Positions 5,322-7,096 of a stretch of 7,096 nt of DNA are shown in pieces. The notes below the pieces were generated by a model. The model was not told where the DNA came from. It saw only the letters and a program-made list of their open reading frames with translations, and searched no databases. Every line of letters starts with the position of its first letter. Position 1 is the stretch's first letter. Position numbers and translations under genes: made by a program. Source of the stretch: Alistipes sp. (GTDB lineage: Bacteria; Bacteroidota; Bacteroidia; Bacteroidales; Rikenellaceae); NCBI GenBank assembly GCA_017380275.1, contig JAFOEH010000208.1, positions 1 to 7,096 on the forward strand, in the 5' to 3' direction.

Positions 5322-6866
5322 ATGAAGAGAGTGTTTTCCTTGTTACTTGCTGTATTGCTGGCAAATACGGCAATTAACGCACAGACGTGCCTGCCGGCCG
5401 ATTTGGCTTACAAGGTGAAGAATGAGGGGTTTGCAAAGTCGCAGATTGAGTCGATGTCGCAGTTTATGACCGACAATATGGGTCCTCGTTTGGCTGCATC
5501 GCAGCTTAAGTTGCGTGCCGAGAAGATGGTTATCGAGTATTTGAAGGAGATGGGTTTATCGAATCCCCGTGCCGAGTATGCATTTGATTTTGCAAAGGGC
5601 GGATGGGACAATGAGATGAACTATGTGGCTATGACTGCCCCCTACTATACAAGTTTTGCAGGTAATCCCAAGGCGTGGTCAGGTAGCACCAACGGTTTGG
5701 TGAAGGGTGAGGTTGTGCTCATCGAGGCACAGAGCGTAGCCGACCTGGATAAGTATAAGGGTAAGCTCGCAGGCAAGATCGTTTTGATGCCCGTGACGCA
5801 GACCTATCAGATGCGATTTGATCCTCTGGCAACGCGCTTTACCGAGGAGGAGCTGGAGGTTCTTGCACAGGATCCCCGTCCCACTTCAAACAGTCGTATT
5901 CCTTCGATCAGCCGCGCTGCATCGATGGCTTCACGCGAGTTGCAGACCGCAATTACCAATATGCTTAAGGAGGAGAAGCCTGTGGCTATTATCAGCGGTG
6001 GCGGTACGTTCAACGTAGCTCCCTCACGCGGTGTGCAGTATAAGGTGGGCGATCCCGAGCCTATTTGCGAGGTTATGCTCCCCATTGAGGATCACGGCCG
6101 TATGGCTCGTATGATTGCCGGAGGCGAGAAGGTTGAGATGGAGCTTAATATCAAGAATGTATTTACCGACAACCAGCGCATCAACAACGTAATCGCTGAG
6201 ATTCCCGGAACTGATCCCAAGCTCAAGAATGAGGTTGTGTTGATCGGTGCTCACTTCGATTCTTGGCACGGTGGTACGGGTGGCGCAGACAACGCATCGG
6301 GTTGCATCGTTATGATGGAGGCTATGCGTATCATCAAGGCTCTCGGTATCCAGCCCAAGCGTACAATCCGTCTTGCTTTGTGGGGCGGTGAGGAGCAGGG
6401 CCTCTATGGTTCACGCGGTTACGCTAACATCAACCTCTACGACTCTGCAAAGGGTAAGAAGCTCGATGGTTACGATGACTTTGCTCTCTACCTGAATATG
6501 GATAACGGTTCGGGCCGCTTCCGTGGTATTTACCTCGAGGAGAACGATCAGGCTGTGCCTTTCTTCGAGGCCTGGAAGAAGCCTTTGGAGTCGCTCGGTT
6601 TCAATACGCTCTCGTTGCGTCGTACGGGTAGCACCGACCACGTTGTATTCAACGGTTTGGGTCTGCCTGCATATCAGTTTATTCAGGATGAGTTGGAGTA
6701 TGGTCGCACCTATCACACCGTTATGGATACCTACGAGCGTCTGTCGCTGGAGGATCTGAAGGTTGATGCTGTTATCGCTGCTTGGATCGCGTTGAGCGCA
6801 GCTATGGATGAGGGTCGTATTCCAGTGAAGCCCGGCTATCCCGCAGCGCCCGCTTCTGCAAGATAA
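5322..6866 (+). CDS. Secreted M28 family zinc metallopeptidase (carboxypeptidase Q-like, PA-domain insert)
   Basis: This 514-residue protein starts with a Sec signal peptide (MKRVFSLLLAVLL...AINA, cleavage near residue 20). Cys23 lacks a lipobox, so it is probably a soluble periplasmic or secreted enzyme. The N-terminal part includes MTDNMGPRLAAS (49-60), a motif shared with carboxypeptidase Q-type M28 enzymes. A region at about 115-260 has the look of a protease-associated domain. The M28 catalytic core spans about 285-495. Its two-zinc site appears complete: His311 and Asp313 (GAHFDSW), bridging Asp323 (GADNASG), catalytic Glu357 and ligand Glu358 (WGGEEQG), Asp394 (LNMDNGSG) and His465 (RTYHTVMD). 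Such enzymes cleave amino acids from short peptides, so a peptide-scavenging role is likely. Dipeptidase versus aminopeptidase specificity is not readable. ATG at 5322 is preferred over an out-of-frame ATG at 5312 because it yields the signal peptide. It is transcribed alone. Confidence 0.9.
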   Translation: MKRVFSLLLAVLLANTAINAQTCLPADLAYKVKNEGFAKSQIESMSQFMTDNMGPRLAASQLKLRAEKMVIEYLKEMGLSNPRAEYAFDFAKGGWDNEMNYVAMTAPYYTSFAGNPKAWSGSTNGLVKGEVVLIEAQSVADLDKYKGKLAGKIVLMPVTQTYQMRFDPLATRFTEEELEVLAQDPRPTSNSRIPSISRAASMASRELQTAITNMLKEEKPVAIISGGGTFNVAPSRGVQYKVGDPEPICEVMLPIEDHGRMARMIAGGEKVEMELNIKNVFTDNQRINNVIAEIPGTDPKLKNEVVLIGAHFDSWHGGTGGADNASGCIVMMEAMRIIKALGIQPKRTIRLALWGGEEQGLYGSRGYANINLYDSAKGKKLDGYDDFALYLNMDNGSGRFRGIYLEENDQAVPFFEAWKKPLESLGFNTLSLRRTGSTDHVVFNGLGLPAYQFIQDELEYGRTYHTVMDTYERLSLEDLKVDAVIAAWIALSAAMDEGRIPVKPGYPAAPASAR

Positions 6867-6886
6867 TATTTTTGAATATTTAATTT

Positions 6887-6922
6887 AAGAGTAGCACTCC
6901 TGTGGGGGTGCTACTCTTTTTT
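6887..6922 (+). terminator. Intrinsic terminator after the M28 peptidase
   Basis: A 14-base-pair stem (6887-6900 with 6905-6918, one wobble pair) closes a 4-base TGTG loop. It runs into six Ts (6917-6922). It lies 20 bases past the stop codon and ends the peptidase transcript. Confidence 0.92.
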
Positions 6923-6990
6923 GGGGTTTAATGTTTGTTGTAAGAGGACTATTAGGGATTTTGTATTTTGAATTTTGCATTTCTGTTGCG

Positions 6991-7023
6991 TTTCTCATCG
7001 GAATTTTGTAAATTAGCACTTTG
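6991..7023 (+). promoter_or_regulatory. Weak candidate promoter for the pyrF-like gene
   Basis: GCACTTTG at 7016-7023 keeps the TTTG half of the -7 element but lacks the leading TA. TTTC at 6991-6994 lies 21 bases upstream. The position, 26 bases before the ATG, is suitable. The surrounding 6955-7010 is rich in TTTTG runs that give several other weak matches, so the exact promoter is uncertain. Confidence 0.35.
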
Positions 7024-7049
7024 AAAAGTAACTATTAAACAAAATCACA

Positions 7050-7096
7050 ATGAGCCAGAGAGATGTAATCATCGCGTGCGATTTCGATAGTGCCGA
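7050..7096 (+). CDS. pyrF: Probable orotidine 5'-phosphate decarboxylase, N-terminal fragment
   Basis: Only the first 15 codons are inside the window: MSQRDVIIACDFDSA. The segment VIIACDFDSA fits the first beta strand of OMP decarboxylase (vivAlDf.s in the family), where the aspartate contacts the substrate ribose. The family converts OMP to UMP, the last step of de novo pyrimidine synthesis. The ATG at 7050 follows an A-rich, Shine-Dalgarno-poor leader like the other genes here and comes 128 bases after the peptidase terminator. The pyrD end at the other edge of the window makes a pyrimidine gene more plausible. So few residues are visible that the call is tentative. Confidence 0.65.
   Translation, partial: MSQRDVIIACDFDSA

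Noticed and set aside
5312..5377. 21-codon frame starting at ATG 5312, overlapping the peptidase start
   Set aside because: It is out of frame with the peptidase and has no recognisable feature. It may at most influence initiation, so it is mentioned only as part of the leader.
5386..5395. Cys23 of the peptidase as a lipoprotein attachment site
   Set aside because: The preceding residues are A-Q-T, which do not form a lipobox. Ordinary signal-peptidase cleavage near residue 20 fits better.
6867..6874. TATTTTTG, a perfect -7 match after the peptidase stop
   Set aside because: There is no -33 partner and a strong terminator follows at once, so a transcript from here would end immediately. It is a chance match in AT-rich DNA.
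1..7096. Search for CRISPR arrays, tRNA or rRNA genes, insertion sequences and integration sites
   Set aside because: No regularly spaced long repeats, transposase-like frames, terminal inverted repeats or recognisable RNA genes were seen in the intergenic regions.

Overview
The window looks like an ordinary chromosomal stretch from a member of the Bacteroidota, most likely Bacteroidales. Three things point there. Several intergenic regions carry the -7 element TAnnTTTG that this phylum uses. Most start codons lack a clear Shine-Dalgarno sequence and sit in A-rich leaders. The gene content includes a DUF4294 protein and a membrane-anchored LytTR regulator, both typical of the phylum. The fairly balanced base composition and the protein style remind me of Alistipes/Rikenellaceae, but that is inference from memory, not a database result.

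Layout from left to right: the 3' end of pyrD (to 145) closes with a strong intrinsic terminator. A small secreted DUF4294 protein follows (286-855, +). It converges on a four-TM LytTR-type transcription regulator (895-1830, -). A 217-base divergent intergenic region (1831-2047) holds promoter candidates for both directions, helically phased repeats and a small inverted repeat. Next come fabH, fabF and fabG (2048-5059, +), closed by a strong terminator at 5078-5119. A promoter overlapping that terminator's T-tract opens a roughly 170-base leader in front of a secreted M28 zinc metallopeptidase with a likely PA-domain insertion (5322-6866), which also ends at a strong terminator. The 5' end of a probable pyrF begins at 7050.

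Functionally, fabH/fabF/fabG cover initiation, elongation condensation and ketoreduction of type II fatty acid synthesis. All catalytic residues checked are present. The ACP, malonyl transferase, dehydratase and enoyl reductase are not in this cluster and must be supplied from elsewhere. The LytTR gene is divergent from fabH. Its membrane anchor, together with phased repeats near its own start, suggests a one-component membrane-state sensor that may control itself and perhaps the fab genes. That is a hypothesis. Pyrimidine genes bracket the window (pyrD left, probable pyrF right), separated by independently terminated units.

I found no mobile element, CRISPR array, tRNA or rRNA, and no clearly novel multi-gene system. 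The most interesting signals are the regulator, the repeats around it and the fab promoters.
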